A stretch of DNA of 64,000 nt from Methanococcoides methylutens (GCF_000765475.1 NZ_JRHO01000014.1:279574-343573), one strand, 5' to 3'; shown: positions 18,833 through 30,192, numbered from the stretch's first letter. Notes: a model not told the origin generated them from the sequence alone. Numbers and translations: made by a program.

Positions 18833-20272
18833 TCAAGCATCATTCGAATTAATAATAACATCTTCACCCAGAATCTTTCTTTCGGTTTCACGTTTTGAGT
18901 GTTCAAAGCGTTCTTGCATTGCTGGTTTCTTGCTGCCCACCCATTTATCCATGATCACACAGGTTACAAGATCCCCGGTGACGTTCACAGATGTGCGGCA
19001 CATGTCAAGGATCCTGTCCACACCAATAATAAGTGCAATACCTGCAGTCGGTATGCCAACACTGCTCAGTATCATTGCAAGTATAACGATACCAACCCCC
19101 GGAGTGGAAGGTGTACCGATAGAAGCACCCACCACGGTGATCATGATCAACAGAAGAGCACCAAATCCAAGTTCCACACCAAACACTTGTGCAAGGAAAA
19201 CTGCTGCTATGCTCTGGTAAAGAGCGGTTCCATTCATGTTTATAGTTGCACCAAGTGGGATGACAAATTGAGAAATAGAAGGTCTGACACCTAATTTATC
19301 CTCAGCGGTCTTAATGGACAAAGGCATGACAACAGCAGAGCTGGATGTTGAGAATGCAAGTAACAGTACATCCCTTACAGATCTCAGGAAATCAATCGGA
19401 CCTTTTCTTGAAATAATGAAAACTACCAGCAAGTAAAAAATAAGTAGTGACAGGAGCCCAAAAAGTACAGTACCCACATAGACCAGCATTCCCAGAAGCG
19501 CAGCGAGCCCAAGATTCAGCGTGAACTTGCTTATAAGACCAAAAACAGCAAGAGGAGCAAGTAACATACTCCATCGCACAACTGTCATGCTCACTTCCTG
19601 AAGCGAACCCAGCAGATCAAGTAAAGGTTTTGACTGTGTGGGTGACATCGAAACCAGAGCCAAGCCTATTATGACAGAGAACACAACCACTTGAAGCATC
19701 TGTCCGGTAGCTAGTGATCCGAGCGGATTCGTAGGCAGGATCGTTGTGATCATACCCGGAACATCTGCAATGCCAGGAGTTGTAACAGCAGCTTCATTGA
19801 CTTGAGGAATTTCCGACCCCATTGTACTCTGGACCAGTTCACTGCTGATATAGCTACCCGGGTTTATCATTAAAGCAAGGCTGAGACCGATAATTATGGC
19901 AAGTGCTGTGGTTGCGATGAAATAGCCAACGGTACGTACCCCGATCATTTTGAGCTGCTCCATATCTTCCCCGGAAGCAATACCCCTGATTATAGATGCA
20001 AAAACAAGAGGAACAACTATCATCTGCAGCAGTGCCAGGAATATGTATCCCGGTAATGCAAGCCATTCACCTATCGCATATGAAACATTTTGACTTACCA
20101 TTCCAGTCGATGGTCCAAGTATCAGGCCGGTAACGATTCCCAATGCCATTCCGATAAGTATCTTGAGCCAGAGTCTGCCCCTAACGAATGTCTGAAGCTG
20201 GAAGCTAAGATGCTTTAATGAACGTGGATGTATCAGAGATAGGGGTTCAGGAATGCGATATATTCTTGACAT
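18833..20272 (-). CDS. Dicarboxylate/amino acid:cation symporter (DAACS family)
   Basis: A 479-aa membrane protein of the GltP/GltPh family, which takes up glutamate, aspartate or C4-dicarboxylates with Na+ or H+. It has about eight membrane segments and two re-entrant loops. The signature pieces are FSTSSSAVVMPLS (hairpin 1), NMNGTALYQS, GASIGTPSTPGVGIV (hairpin 2) and DRILDMCRTSVNVTGD. ATG 20272 (MSRIYRIPE) is the best start; the frame opens 16 codons earlier. A TATA-like CTATAAAAATA at about 20333-20343 lies ~60 bases upstream. Confidence 0.93.
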   Translation of the reverse strand: MSRIYRIPEPLSLIHPRSLKHLSFQLQTFVRGRLWLKILIGMALGIVTGLILGPSTGMVSQNVSYAIGEWLALPGYIFLALLQMIVVPLVFASIIRGIASGEDMEQLKMIGVRTVGYFIATTALAIIIGLSLALMINPGSYISSELVQSTMGSEIPQVNEAAVTTPGIADVPGMITTILPTNPLGSLATGQMLQVVVFSVIIGLALVSMSPTQSKPLLDLLGSLQEVSMTVVRWSMLLAPLAVFGLISKFTLNLGLAALLGMLVYVGTVLFGLLSLLIFYLLVVFIISRKGPIDFLRSVRDVLLLAFSTSSSAVVMPLSIKTAEDKLGVRPSISQFVIPLGATINMNGTALYQSIAAVFLAQVFGVELGFGALLLIMITVVGASIGTPSTPGVGIVILAMILSSVGIPTAGIALIIGVDRILDMCRTSVNVTGDLVTCVIMDKWVGSKKPAMQERFEHSKRETERKILGEDVIINSNDA

Positions 20273-20604
20273 GATCACAACTTTGCTTACGTTTTTAAGG
20301 ATTTGAGCGTTAACTAGCACACATCGTGATCCATATTTTTATAGATCCCTTCTGAAAATGATTTTTTGCATAATTAACCGTTATAATATTGAAGCACTGC
20401 CCGGTATAAATGCCTATTGTAGAGGAATATGGAAATAATTAGCAAAGATTGAAGTCGATATATTATTGGTACATGGATCGAGAAATTTTATTGTGACTTC
20501 GAAAAAACACCGTTGTAAAATAAATTCAAAATATGAGGAGTAGCATTTGGATTAAATTATGACCCCACAATTTACCAAAGGCATGAGATAAAAAGAAAAG
20601 AATA
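20273..20604. other. Intergenic region upstream of the symporter
   Basis: An AT-rich stretch of about 330 bases. Apart from the symporter promoter near its left end (TATA-like sequence at about 20333-20343 on the minus strand), I see no gene, repeat or RNA in it. Confidence 0.5.
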
Positions 20605-20632
20605 GTGTAAAGGATCCGCAGATCCTATACAC
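20605..20632 (-). terminator. Hairpin and T-rich tract after the icd 3' remnant
   Basis: GTGTAAAGGATC, loop CGCA, GATCCTATACAC: a 12-bp stem with one mismatch. On the minus strand it is followed by TATTCTTTTCTTTTTATC. It lies about 50 bases beyond the stop of the icd remnant and is presumably that gene's original terminator. Confidence 0.7.
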
Positions 20633-20682
20633 CTCAAGTCCCATTCTCGCCAGAGTCGGGCTTACTTACGTATAATATTGTT

Positions 20683-20832
20683 TTACAGTTTTGCGATGAT
20701 AGCATCAGTCATTCCGCTAAGGGATGCATCTCCACCCATATTATAGGTAAGATACTTGCCTTCTCCAATGACATCTTCTGTTGCCTTGAAGATAGCATCT
20801 GCCTTCCCAACCCAAGCAGAAGCTTTAGCTGC
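20683..20832 (-). pseudogene. icd: 3' remnant of a homodimer-type isocitrate dehydrogenase gene
   Basis: The minus strand encodes 49 residues ending in a normal TAA, with the pattern WVGKADAIFKATEDVIGE, LTYNMG and SGMTDAIIAKL. This matches the C-terminus of isocitrate dehydrogenases of the IDH/IPMDH superfamily (E. coli Icd: ADLIVKGMEGAI, VTYDFERL, CSEFGDAIIENM). The frame breaks upstream at 20833, where the foreign segment begins. The matching 5' piece is at 23852-24186; about 250 codons between them are gone. Confidence 0.82.
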
Positions 20833-20860
20833 CTAATCACATTGCTTATTTAGATACTAA

Positions 20861-20886
20861 AAAGCCCCGGCCGAAACCGGGGCTTT
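20861..20886 (-). terminator. Bacterial-style intrinsic terminator of the monomeric IDH gene
   Basis: AAAGCCCCGG, loop CCGAAA on the plus strand, CCGGGGCTTT: a perfect 10-bp stem, GC-rich in its centre and ending in a short T run on the minus strand. It lies 21 bases after the IDH stop codon. Other terminator-like hairpins in the window are AT-rich, so this one stands out as imported with the gene. Confidence 0.85.
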
Positions 20887-20907
20887 CCTTTTGTTTCCAA
20901 AATAAAA

Positions 20908-23145
<2,238 letters not shown>

Positions 23146-23188
23146 CTATGTAAATTAATAATATTTTATCGAATCGAAGCGCTTTATT

Positions 23189-23359
23189 CTATATAAAGAG
23201 ACCCCATCCCTTTTTACCCAGGAATTCGTCATTTTGCACAATGATCTCTCCGCGGCTCATTGTCATCTCCGGCCAACCTGTTATTTTCTGGTTTTTATAG
23301 GGTGTCCATTGAGCTTTTTCATGAAGTGTCTCTTCGGTAAGTATTTCGAGATCCTTCTT
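23189..23359 (-). pseudogene. 3' remnant of a hydantoinase/dihydropyrimidinase-type gene
   Basis: The minus strand reads about 56 codons with the C-terminal pattern of this amidohydrolase family: DLEILTEETLHEKAQWTPY, then KITGWPEMTMSRGEIIV and FLGKKGWGLFI, ending in TAG. Homologues end with the same RGE(V/I)IV and (V/F)GKKG(S/W)G.FI blocks. The frame is closed by a TGA at about 23365 and the active-site part is missing. It lies directly upstream of IDH in the same direction, so it was probably its neighbour in the bacterial donor. Confidence 0.7.
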
Positions 23360-23847
23360 ATGTCAAAAGGGATGTTAAAACCAACACAAAGGGTTTCTAG
23401 CTCAAACACTTCTGGATAAAATACCTTATCAATAAACTCATTTAGAAGGTAAAGAGAGATCTCATTTTTTCTTGCATAACTTAAAAAAGCCTCTTTTTCT
23501 TTTTCAGCGAGCATTGAAGGATCATAGAATAACCCCTCATGTTGAATGAAACCTTCATGATATATCTGGAAAGAACCGATCTTGAAATTCTGGTATTGAT
23601 CCATTGTTGTTTCAGTATCAAAGACCAATACCCTATCATGCCTTAATGGATCTTCTCTTGGTTTGAAGAAGGAGTTACTTGTAGGCCCTTCAACCTCCTG
23701 AGTATATTCCCTTACAGCGATCTTAGACATCTTCCCCATCTCCCATCCAAGAGTGATTAAACGCTGTCCTAGTTCCTTTAACAAAGCTCCAATTGAAATG
23801 ATATTGTAAGCTCTCTTGTTATGAGAAGATGTTTTGCTAGATCTTAT
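23281..23847 (-). pseudogene. 5' fragment of a DnaQ-like 3'-5' exonuclease gene
   Basis: The minus strand is open here and encodes exonuclease motif I (LVFDTETTMDQYQ) and motif II (VGFNIPFDIRRIS), but nothing of motif III. A natural start would be ATG 23739 (MGKMSKIAVREY). At about 23355 the sequence passes into the hydantoinase remnant in another frame, so the last ~25 codons of the ORF are not native to it. At 23847 the frame continues into the icd 5' remnant in a meaningless frame. I treat it as a truncated gene caught between two rearrangement joints. Confidence 0.65.
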
Positions 23848-23851
23848 TTTA

Positions 23852-24186
23852 GCCGAGTGGTGGGTTGGTGTTAGGAAAGGTCTTGACAGGACGGACATTT
23901 GCATAAAGGTTGTATTTCTGCCTGATGGATACTGCCACACTTCTTGGGGAACCTGCTCCGCCAGGTGTTGTGGTAGGACCCTTGTAACATGCATCTGCTT
24001 CGTCAAGGATAGACCATGTCTCATCAGGAACAAGGGAAGTTCCACCGTTCTTCTCCCACCATTCTGCTCCTGCTTCACATTTCACGAACTCGACATTTGT
24101 GCCAATGGCCTCTGCCACTTTAAGCATAGCATCTACGAGTTCCGGTCCGACTCCATCTCCTTCAATTACTGCTCAGTTTTGCTCAT
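23852..24186 (-). pseudogene. icd: 5' remnant of a homodimer-type isocitrate dehydrogenase gene
   Basis: From ATG 24186 the minus strand reads MSKT, then slips by one base (apparent 1-nt loss) into AVIEGDGVGPELVDAM and on through WWEKNGG, CYKGPTTTPGGAGSPRS and YANVRPVKTFPNTNPPLG, where it stops. The GPTTTPGG.GSPRSVAVSIRQ block corresponds to the E. coli Icd isocitrate-binding loop [20 protein letters not shown], with the Ser kept. Two lesions (frameshift and truncation) show that the gene is dead. Its 3' end is at 20683-20832. Confidence 0.85.
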
Positions 24187-24365
24187 ATTATTGATTCCAT
24201 TTTGTCGTTTAGAATAGTATTAAAATTAAGCTAATTGTGTTATCTATGTAACACATCGTCTGGTTGCCTCTTAATCCCACATACAATATATAAGGCATGG
24301 AAAATCAAATTCCTGACATATATTCACCAAGGATATAAAATTGATGGAAAAAAGGAACATAAGGG

Positions 24366-26066
24366 TCAAACCATTGAACTATCCACAGTATGTATCGAAG
24401 GTAGCTCAATTACAAAAGAAGCTCCTTTTGGAATATTATCCGATACAGATACAGTACCATTGTATCTTTCAATTGTCTTTTTTACAATATAAAGTCCAAG
24501 ACCAGTATTGCCGGTACCACCGTACTTGAAACCCTCACCGAAAATATACGCTTTGATCTTATCCGGAATCCCGACACCATTGTCCATGATGCAGATCTTA
24601 CAATTGATTTGGTCATCATCTATGGTTACATGAATACTATCTGCTTTACCGTGGACCTGTGCATTCCTTATTATGTTCTCGATAACTGAGGGCAGAGCGT
24701 TGTCTGCCATAATGAGGGCATTACCTTCTATCGAACTTTTAATATCGAAATGCATGCATGCACCTTTAATTAAATCGTGGACATGATAAGGTAAAAGATC
24801 CTGGCTATCTAATAAGAATTGACTTTCAATATCTTTCATATTCCTGATCGTTTCTACACTCCGATGTGCAGAACTCTGTGCCATTTCAAGGAACTTCGCA
24901 TCATTTTTGAGGTTATATAGCTCGATCGCATTTATTTCCACATTCAGATTATTTGCAATATCATGCCTCAGGATCTTGTTAACTACCTTCAGGGTATCGG
25001 CAAGGTCTTGTTGTCGCTTCCTGGATTCAAGTATCTCCTGGTACCTTCGGATATTAGACACTACAAGAGATGAAGCATTTGCAATGATAAGAGCTGTATT
25101 CAGGTATTCGTTTATATCCCCGGGATAAGAAAATCCTTTAACTTCAACAGTTGCCATGACATCTGCCTGATTTTTTATCTTCAACAAGAAACCATCTCGG
25201 TTCTCGCTTATCAGGTATTTTTTATCTGTTTTTAGGAAATCCCTGTTCAGCTCATTATCAGGATCAGAGCTTGTCGAAAATTCCGATTGAACAAGTCCAT
25301 CATCTAATGAGATATAACTGACCTTTTCTGGTGCAAACAGGACATTGTACATCTGAGTTATTTTCTCTGCGACTTCTTTCTCATCCTTAAGTTCCACAAG
25401 TTCCTTTATGATCTCAATGGACATGGAAAAGGAAGCCATCTTCTCTGTTGCCTCTTTTAACTTCCGGGTCTTACTAACGCAATCATGTTCAAGAACAATA
25501 TTTTCCAGACTCAGCCCCATGAAATCAACATCCACATGCATCGTCCTGAATGGTTTTCCCACTGCCTCAGAAAATTTCTCTAAATTCTTAGAACTACCTT
25601 CATAGAATCCAGTCTCAAGATGAAGGATGGAGGAACAAGATGAATCAATGCATTTCCTGATCCTTTCAATCCCCAGTTCATCATTTTCTACCTGGCTTAG
25701 GATCTTATCAAGCCATCCTGATGAAATTATGAACTCACTATTGTACTCTTCCAGTTCTCTGCTACTTAACATCAGCTCGTACAGGTTCTCCATTCCATGA
25801 GTATAAAGTGTCCCTTTACATTCAGGAGACTTTATTATATCAGGACATTCAGAACCATGGATCAGTAAAGCCTTGTAAAAACATTCAGAGCTCTCAAGTG
25901 CCTGTTGGATCAAACCGCAGTTCACATAATCACATTTCTGTTCGAGGAGATCAGTGTAAGGCACCCCAATCACATTGACATTTTTAAAAAGGTCATTATT
26001 GCCTGCAATATACTCGACCTCCCTGATGATACCTTCAGGAACAAGTAAACACATATTATCGATCAA
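24366..26066 (-). CDS. Sensor histidine kinase with DUF1638-like N-terminal domain
   Basis: A 566-aa soluble kinase. Residues ~1-200 resemble DUF1638 (Cys- and Gly-containing NCGLIQQAL, ALLIHGSECPDII and a FIISSGWLDKI block), a domain often found near corrinoid methyltransferases. A GAF-like middle (~215-340) follows, then a phospho-acceptor segment ILRHDIANNLNV (His368) and an ATPase domain with NIIRNAQVHG, DNGVGIPD and GGTGNTGLGLYIV. The TTG start at 26066 has AGGTGA seven bases upstream, inside the end of the methyltransferase gene, so they are coupled. I infer that it senses a methylated compound or corrinoid state. No response regulator is nearby. Confidence 0.8.
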   Translation of the reverse strand: MIDNMCLLVPEGIIREVEYIAGNNDLFKNVNVIGVPYTDLLEQKCDYVNCGLIQQALESSECFYKALLIHGSECPDIIKSPECKGTLYTHGMENLYELMLSSRELEEYNSEFIISSGWLDKILSQVENDELGIERIRKCIDSSCSSILHLETGFYEGSSKNLEKFSEAVGKPFRTMHVDVDFMGLSLENIVLEHDCVSKTRKLKEATEKMASFSMSIEIIKELVELKDEKEVAEKITQMYNVLFAPEKVSYISLDDGLVQSEFSTSSDPDNELNRDFLKTDKKYLISENRDGFLLKIKNQADVMATVEVKGFSYPGDINEYLNTALIIANASSLVVSNIRRYQEILESRKRQQDLADTLKVVNKILRHDIANNLNVEINAIELYNLKNDAKFLEMAQSSAHRSVETIRNMKDIESQFLLDSQDLLPYHVHDLIKGACMHFDIKSSIEGNALIMADNALPSVIENIIRNAQVHGKADSIHVTIDDDQINCKICIMDNGVGIPDKIKAYIFGEGFKYGGTGNTGLGLYIVKKTIERYNGTVSVSDNIPKGASFVIELPSIHTVDSSMV

Positions 26067-26072
26067 TAATTT

Positions 26073-27116
26073 TCACCTGTTTATTGGATAATTCCCATAC
26101 TTACGAACTGCATCAGAAATAGCCATAAGAACTTCGTGTGGCACCTGACATGGGATCTCACCATGGTTGTCCGAAAGGATGAAACCTCCCCCTTTTGCAG
26201 CTTTATCAATGGCTTCTCTTACACTATATTCTGTTGTTTCAACAGTCCAGTTCCTCATATCGATACCATTCAGATTTCCAAGTACAGACATTCTTCCTTT
26301 GCATGCTGCTTTGACCTCTGCAAGGTCCTCCGTTGCACTTGTACAGACAACTGAAGCTCCTGTATCTGCAATATCATCTATGATCGGTAAAGCACTTCCT
26401 GATGCAAGATGCACCGCAGCAGGCCCTTTTAAGCTGGAGATCACCTTTTGCTCTACCAGTTTTCCAGTTTCCATATACAGCTCCTTTGGAACTATTGTTG
26501 GTGAAGATATAGGATCAAAATAACAAATAGTCGTAGCACCTGCTTCCAATTGTGCATTTGCCCATTCGATGCAGAAATCAGTATTTAATCCCATGAGTCT
26601 GTTGAACAATTCACGGTTTTCATACATGAGATCAAAATATTTGCTAAAACCAAGCTGCATAGGTGGTACAGAAAATGGAGACATGACCACTCCAATTATA
26701 GGCACATCCTCTCCGGAATCTTCTTTTAACAATTCAATGGTTTTTAGGACCTTAAGAAGCTGAGGACTATCCCACACATCGGGAGCTTCGAGACTTTCTA
26801 TATCTTCCATACTCTTAATGAAAGGTGCCCCTGCATTAGCGGGTCCGTCCTCGTAGAATATAGTCTTGCCCCCCCAGGCTTCGGTCTCAAGTGACGCATA
26901 ATAGAAAGGATAATAACAATCATGCCCGTATCTTTCCCTCATACGAATCTGCCCTTTAGCTACATATTCAGGCCTGGAAAAATATTCCTTAATTGACATA
27001 CCCAGCTCTTTGGCACCATGCATGGTAAGTAAAAGGAAGTAAGGCACCCTGTCAGGTTCCTCCTGTCCAAGTGTGGTAAGTACACGTTCCATAGATGTCA
27101 TTTCTTCGTTGACCAT
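26073..27116 (-). CDS. UroD-family (MtaA/MtbA-like) methyltransferase with altered zinc motif
   Basis: A 347-aa protein of the uroporphyrinogen decarboxylase/methylcobamide:CoM methyltransferase family. MtaA-type enzymes bind zinc through His-X-Cys and a later Cys. Here the first is HLASGS (His236, Ala238 in place of Cys) and the second region reads SDNHGEIPC (His318 at the usual Cys place, Cys323 nearby). So the methyl acceptor may not be coenzyme M, or zinc is held differently. The ATG at 27116 overlaps the stop of the corrinoid-protein gene (TGATG). It forms an operon with corrinoid protein and kinase. Confidence 0.85.
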   Translation of the reverse strand: MVNEEMTSMERVLTTLGQEEPDRVPYFLLLTMHGAKELGMSIKEYFSRPEYVAKGQIRMRERYGHDCYYPFYYASLETEAWGGKTIFYEDGPANAGAPFIKSMEDIESLEAPDVWDSPQLLKVLKTIELLKEDSGEDVPIIGVVMSPFSVPPMQLGFSKYFDLMYENRELFNRLMGLNTDFCIEWANAQLEAGATTICYFDPISSPTIVPKELYMETGKLVEQKVISSLKGPAAVHLASGSALPIIDDIADTGASVVCTSATEDLAEVKAACKGRMSVLGNLNGIDMRNWTVETTEYSVREAIDKAAKGGGFILSDNHGEIPCQVPHEVLMAISDAVRKYGNYPINR

Positions 27117-27760
27117 CAGAATTCCCCAATAAGTTCCTGAGCTATATGCATACCTTCCACAGCAGTTCTGGCCATTGCACTGGCATTGACCTCTTTCCAT
27201 AATTCATCATCAAAAAGGAAAGGTGCACCACCTACTATGACCTTTGTGCCGTTTTTTTCCTTTTCTATGAACTCGGTAACCTCTTTTACTCTGAGTGCGT
27301 GGTTCAGCATAAGGGTGGAAATAAAAAGAACTTCGACTTTGTCAGATGCTATCTTTTTCTTGATCTTTTCAATAGACATACTGCCATAATCGATGAAATT
27401 GAACCCCATTGAACTGATCAGGGCCTTTAGGATCTGTTTTCCAAGCATGTGTTGGTCTTCAAGGGTCGTGATACCTATGACAGCTCTTGAAGTCCTCTGC
27501 GAACTTTCAACTGGAAGCGTTTTACTGGTTAACTCTTCTGCGATCTTGCTTGCCATATATTCCTGTGAAAGTGCGATGTCACCATGTTCCCACTTATATC
27601 CAATGCTTTCAAGTGCAGGTGAGATGATAGTATCAATTACCTTAAAAATATCTCCATTCTCATCAGCTAAAGCTTTTTTAATGATGTTCTCTGCTGCTAT
27701 CCTGTCAATATTAAGCAAAGCATTCTCAAACCCTATAGCTAATCTTTTGTCAATACCCAT
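27116..27760 (-). CDS. Corrinoid (B12-binding) methyltransferase protein, MtaC/MtbC-like
   Basis: A 214-aa protein with an N-terminal helical cap (~1-85) and a B12-binding Rossmann domain. The lower axial ligand motif D-X-H-X-X-G is present as DQHMLG (His104), followed by a GGAPF loop near the end that substitutes for the usual GG.P. It carries a methyl group between a substrate enzyme and the UroD-type partner in the overlapping next gene. I use ATG 27760 with AGGGA eight bases upstream; a TTG two codons earlier is possible. No substrate-specific methyltransferase (MtaB/MtmB-like) lies beside it. Confidence 0.9.
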   Translation of the reverse strand: MGIDKRLAIGFENALLNIDRIAAENIIKKALADENGDIFKVIDTIISPALESIGYKWEHGDIALSQEYMASKIAEELTSKTLPVESSQRTSRAVIGITTLEDQHMLGKQILKALISSMGFNFIDYGSMSIEKIKKKIASDKVEVLFISTLMLNHALRVKEVTEFIEKEKNGTKVIVGGAPFLFDDELWKEVNASAMARTAVEGMHIAQELIGEF

Positions 27761-27980
27761 ATTCAAGTCCCTGAAATGTATTAATCCTAGAACTCATCAT
27801 TCTACCAATATTAATAATAAATTTAAGAATTGAATCATATTAAGCATATCGCTATGATCCAAACCTATCGGCAAATATAGATTTTTCAATCAAAATAAGA
27901 GCAACTATAATTACATTGGGAGAACAATGCACATTTGGCACACCTAAATGAGTCCTTGTTGCCAATAAATATCTCATTTT

Positions 27981-29900
27981 TCATCGCCCCATTGGAATTG
28001 TAAATGTGAACTTGCTACCTTTGCCCGGTTCACTCTCGACCCAGACATCGCCGCTATGCATTTTAACATATTCCTTAACAAGCATGAGACCAAGTCCGGT
28101 ACCACCATATTTACGAGTAGTTGACCCATCTAACTGCACAAAGGGCTTGAATATAGTTTCCAAATCCCCTTTTGAGATACCAATACCAGTATCAGTAATT
28201 GATATTTGTACATGATCTGTTTTTCGGACAGCATTGATAGTCACCATCCCACCAGTCGGTGTAAACTTAATGGCATTATCTACAAGAGCAGAAAGGATCT
28301 CTTTGACCTTGAACGCATCAGCAACAACCTCCGCTATCTGTGGGTCAACATGTGCCTCCAATAGTATACCTCCCCTCGATGCCATGTCAGCTTTTGAATC
28401 TTTTACTTCCGCAATGGCATTTTGCAGATCAAAAACATCACGTTTAAGACTCACATTACCAGATTCGATCTTGCACAAATCGAGTATATGATTGATGAAC
28501 TCCAGCAGTTGGACACCATTACGTTTGATATTAGAAGCATATCTTTTCTGCTTCTTGCTAAGCTCACCAGCCATTTCATTGGCCAGGATGTCTGAAAATC
28601 CAATGATAGGATTAAGAGGTGTTCTTAGTTCATGACTAATATTCGCAATAAATTCTGATTTTGCCTTATTTGCATCTTCAGCTGCAATCTTAGCATTTAT
28701 CAATGCCTCCTTTGCTTCCATCCAAATTGTGACGTCCCTGAGAATTGCCATCGTTGCCGGAAAACCCTGATACTGTATAATAGATGCACTTACATTTACA
28801 GGAATAGCAGTCCTATTTTTAGAGATTATATCTACATCATAATGATTTGAAATTCTTTCCCCATTTAATCTTCTCTTATACTTTTCCATTATAAGATCGA
28901 TATATTCAGGTGAAACAAATTCAATAAAACTCTTATCGACTATTGCTTCATAAGAATATCCAGACATTTCCTGCATTGTTTTGTTCGCATATTTGATCGC
29001 ATCACCCTGAAGGATAATTATCCCATCATTACTATTTTCCACGAGACTTGAATACTTTTTCTCACTCTCATACAGTTTTATATCGGCCTTTTTGCGTTCA
29101 GTGATGTCAAGTCCAGTAAAAGTAACTCCTTTTAATAGATCGTCCGGGTCTATAGGTGATGAACTAAGTATTAAGTCAATTATCTTGCCATCTTTTCTCT
29201 TCCATTGAGTTTCTACAGTTCCGATGCCCTGTTTTTGTATCTGGGAATATTTTTCCCTCCCGACATACTCAAATTCATCATCTGTAGGATAGAGTATCCT
29301 TGAACTCTGACCAAGCAATTCATCTCTTGAGTATCCTGTCATTTTACAAATCCGGTCATTAACTTCCCTGAGGATCCGCTCCTGAACAACACCTACACCA
29401 GTAGGTACAGCCCTGAAAATACTATTAAATCGATTTTCCCTTTCGCGGATATGTTCTTCTGCAACTTTGCGATCAGTGATATCAATATGCTGTAAAAGAA
29501 CATTTGAAGGATAAGTTTTCGAAAGTGGTGTGACCTTCAGCAAAAACCAGCATTTTTCATCAGGACTGTGACAGGTGTACTCAATTTTAAAAACATTTTT
29601 TGTCCCATTTATGACATCAATTATACCTTTTGTTGCAGTAGAAACATCAATTGACTAATTACCATTTGGCCCATCGCATACTTTCAAGTAATTAGTGCCT
29701 TCATTGTATTTTACCGGATCAAAACCATTGTCTTTAGCAAACTGTTTCCAACTTTGATTCGTATAAATAAGAAGGCCATCGGGAGAGATGATTGCAATAT
29801 GATCATCCCACATATCAAACAAAGAAGCTGTCTTTAAAATATCTTCAAAACCAGATCTATAAGTGTTAACCCCTGATGAATTATGGTCGTATTTTGTCAT
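27981..29900 (-). CDS. Triple-PAS sensor histidine kinase with in-frame UAG (probable pyrrolysine at codon 82)
   Basis: Read through one TAG (29655-29657), the frame from ATG 29900 to TGA 27981 gives a 639-aa kinase. The first PAS domain (~20-150) spans the TAG: ITSPDGLLIYTN-type residues and NYLKVCDGPNGN lie before it, CHSPDEKCWFLLKVTPLS after it. Methanogen PAS domains have NYL.VC and CHSP.E.RWFL.RVTPL in that order, so both sides belong together. PAS 2 and 3 (~150-270, ~277-395), the His423 box FIANISHELRTPLNP and an ATPase domain follow. GGTGG precedes the ATG. Methanosarcinaceae read UAG as pyrrolysine. A recent nonsense mutation is the alternative. Confidence 0.75.
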
Positions 29901-30192
29901 TAGCCACCAAACAAATATTATTGAAAATAAAATATAAGCAGTAATTTAATCATCACATATAATTTTTACTACAATATGAAATTATCCATATAAAACTAAT
30001 ATAAAATTATACGAATGGCATAATTATATAGCAACCAGAGAATTTCCATACAAGTTTAATAGAGCTGCGAAATTAAATAAATTCATTTAAGTTTTTAAAA
30101 AACTACCAAATATATTGAGAACATTTTCCCGACAAAAGTACCAACTCTTAAGAAACAGTAACATTATTTGCCTTCACCACATCTATTAACAC

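Noticed and set aside
18715-18906. 63-codon minus-strand ORF after the symporter gene
   Set aside because: It overlaps the end of the symporter in another frame, has no ribosome site and covers a terminator.
20833-20835. TAG before the icd 3' remnant as a read-through codon
   Set aside because: It sits at the rearrangement joint, and the frame beyond it has no likeness to isocitrate dehydrogenase.
23189-23191. TAG at the end of the hydantoinase remnant as a third pyrrolysine codon
   Set aside because: The family ends at this very point, and the segment is foreign, so it is an ordinary bacterial stop.
23281-24078. 265-codon ORF taken as one intact gene
   Set aside because: Its first ~77 codons read the icd remnant in a wrong frame and its last ~25 read the hydantoinase remnant in a wrong frame; only the middle is exonuclease-like.
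27981-29543. Shorter kinase starting at TTG 29543
   Set aside because: This start lies inside a PAS domain and has no ribosome site; the frame joins naturally to the upstream piece through one UAG.
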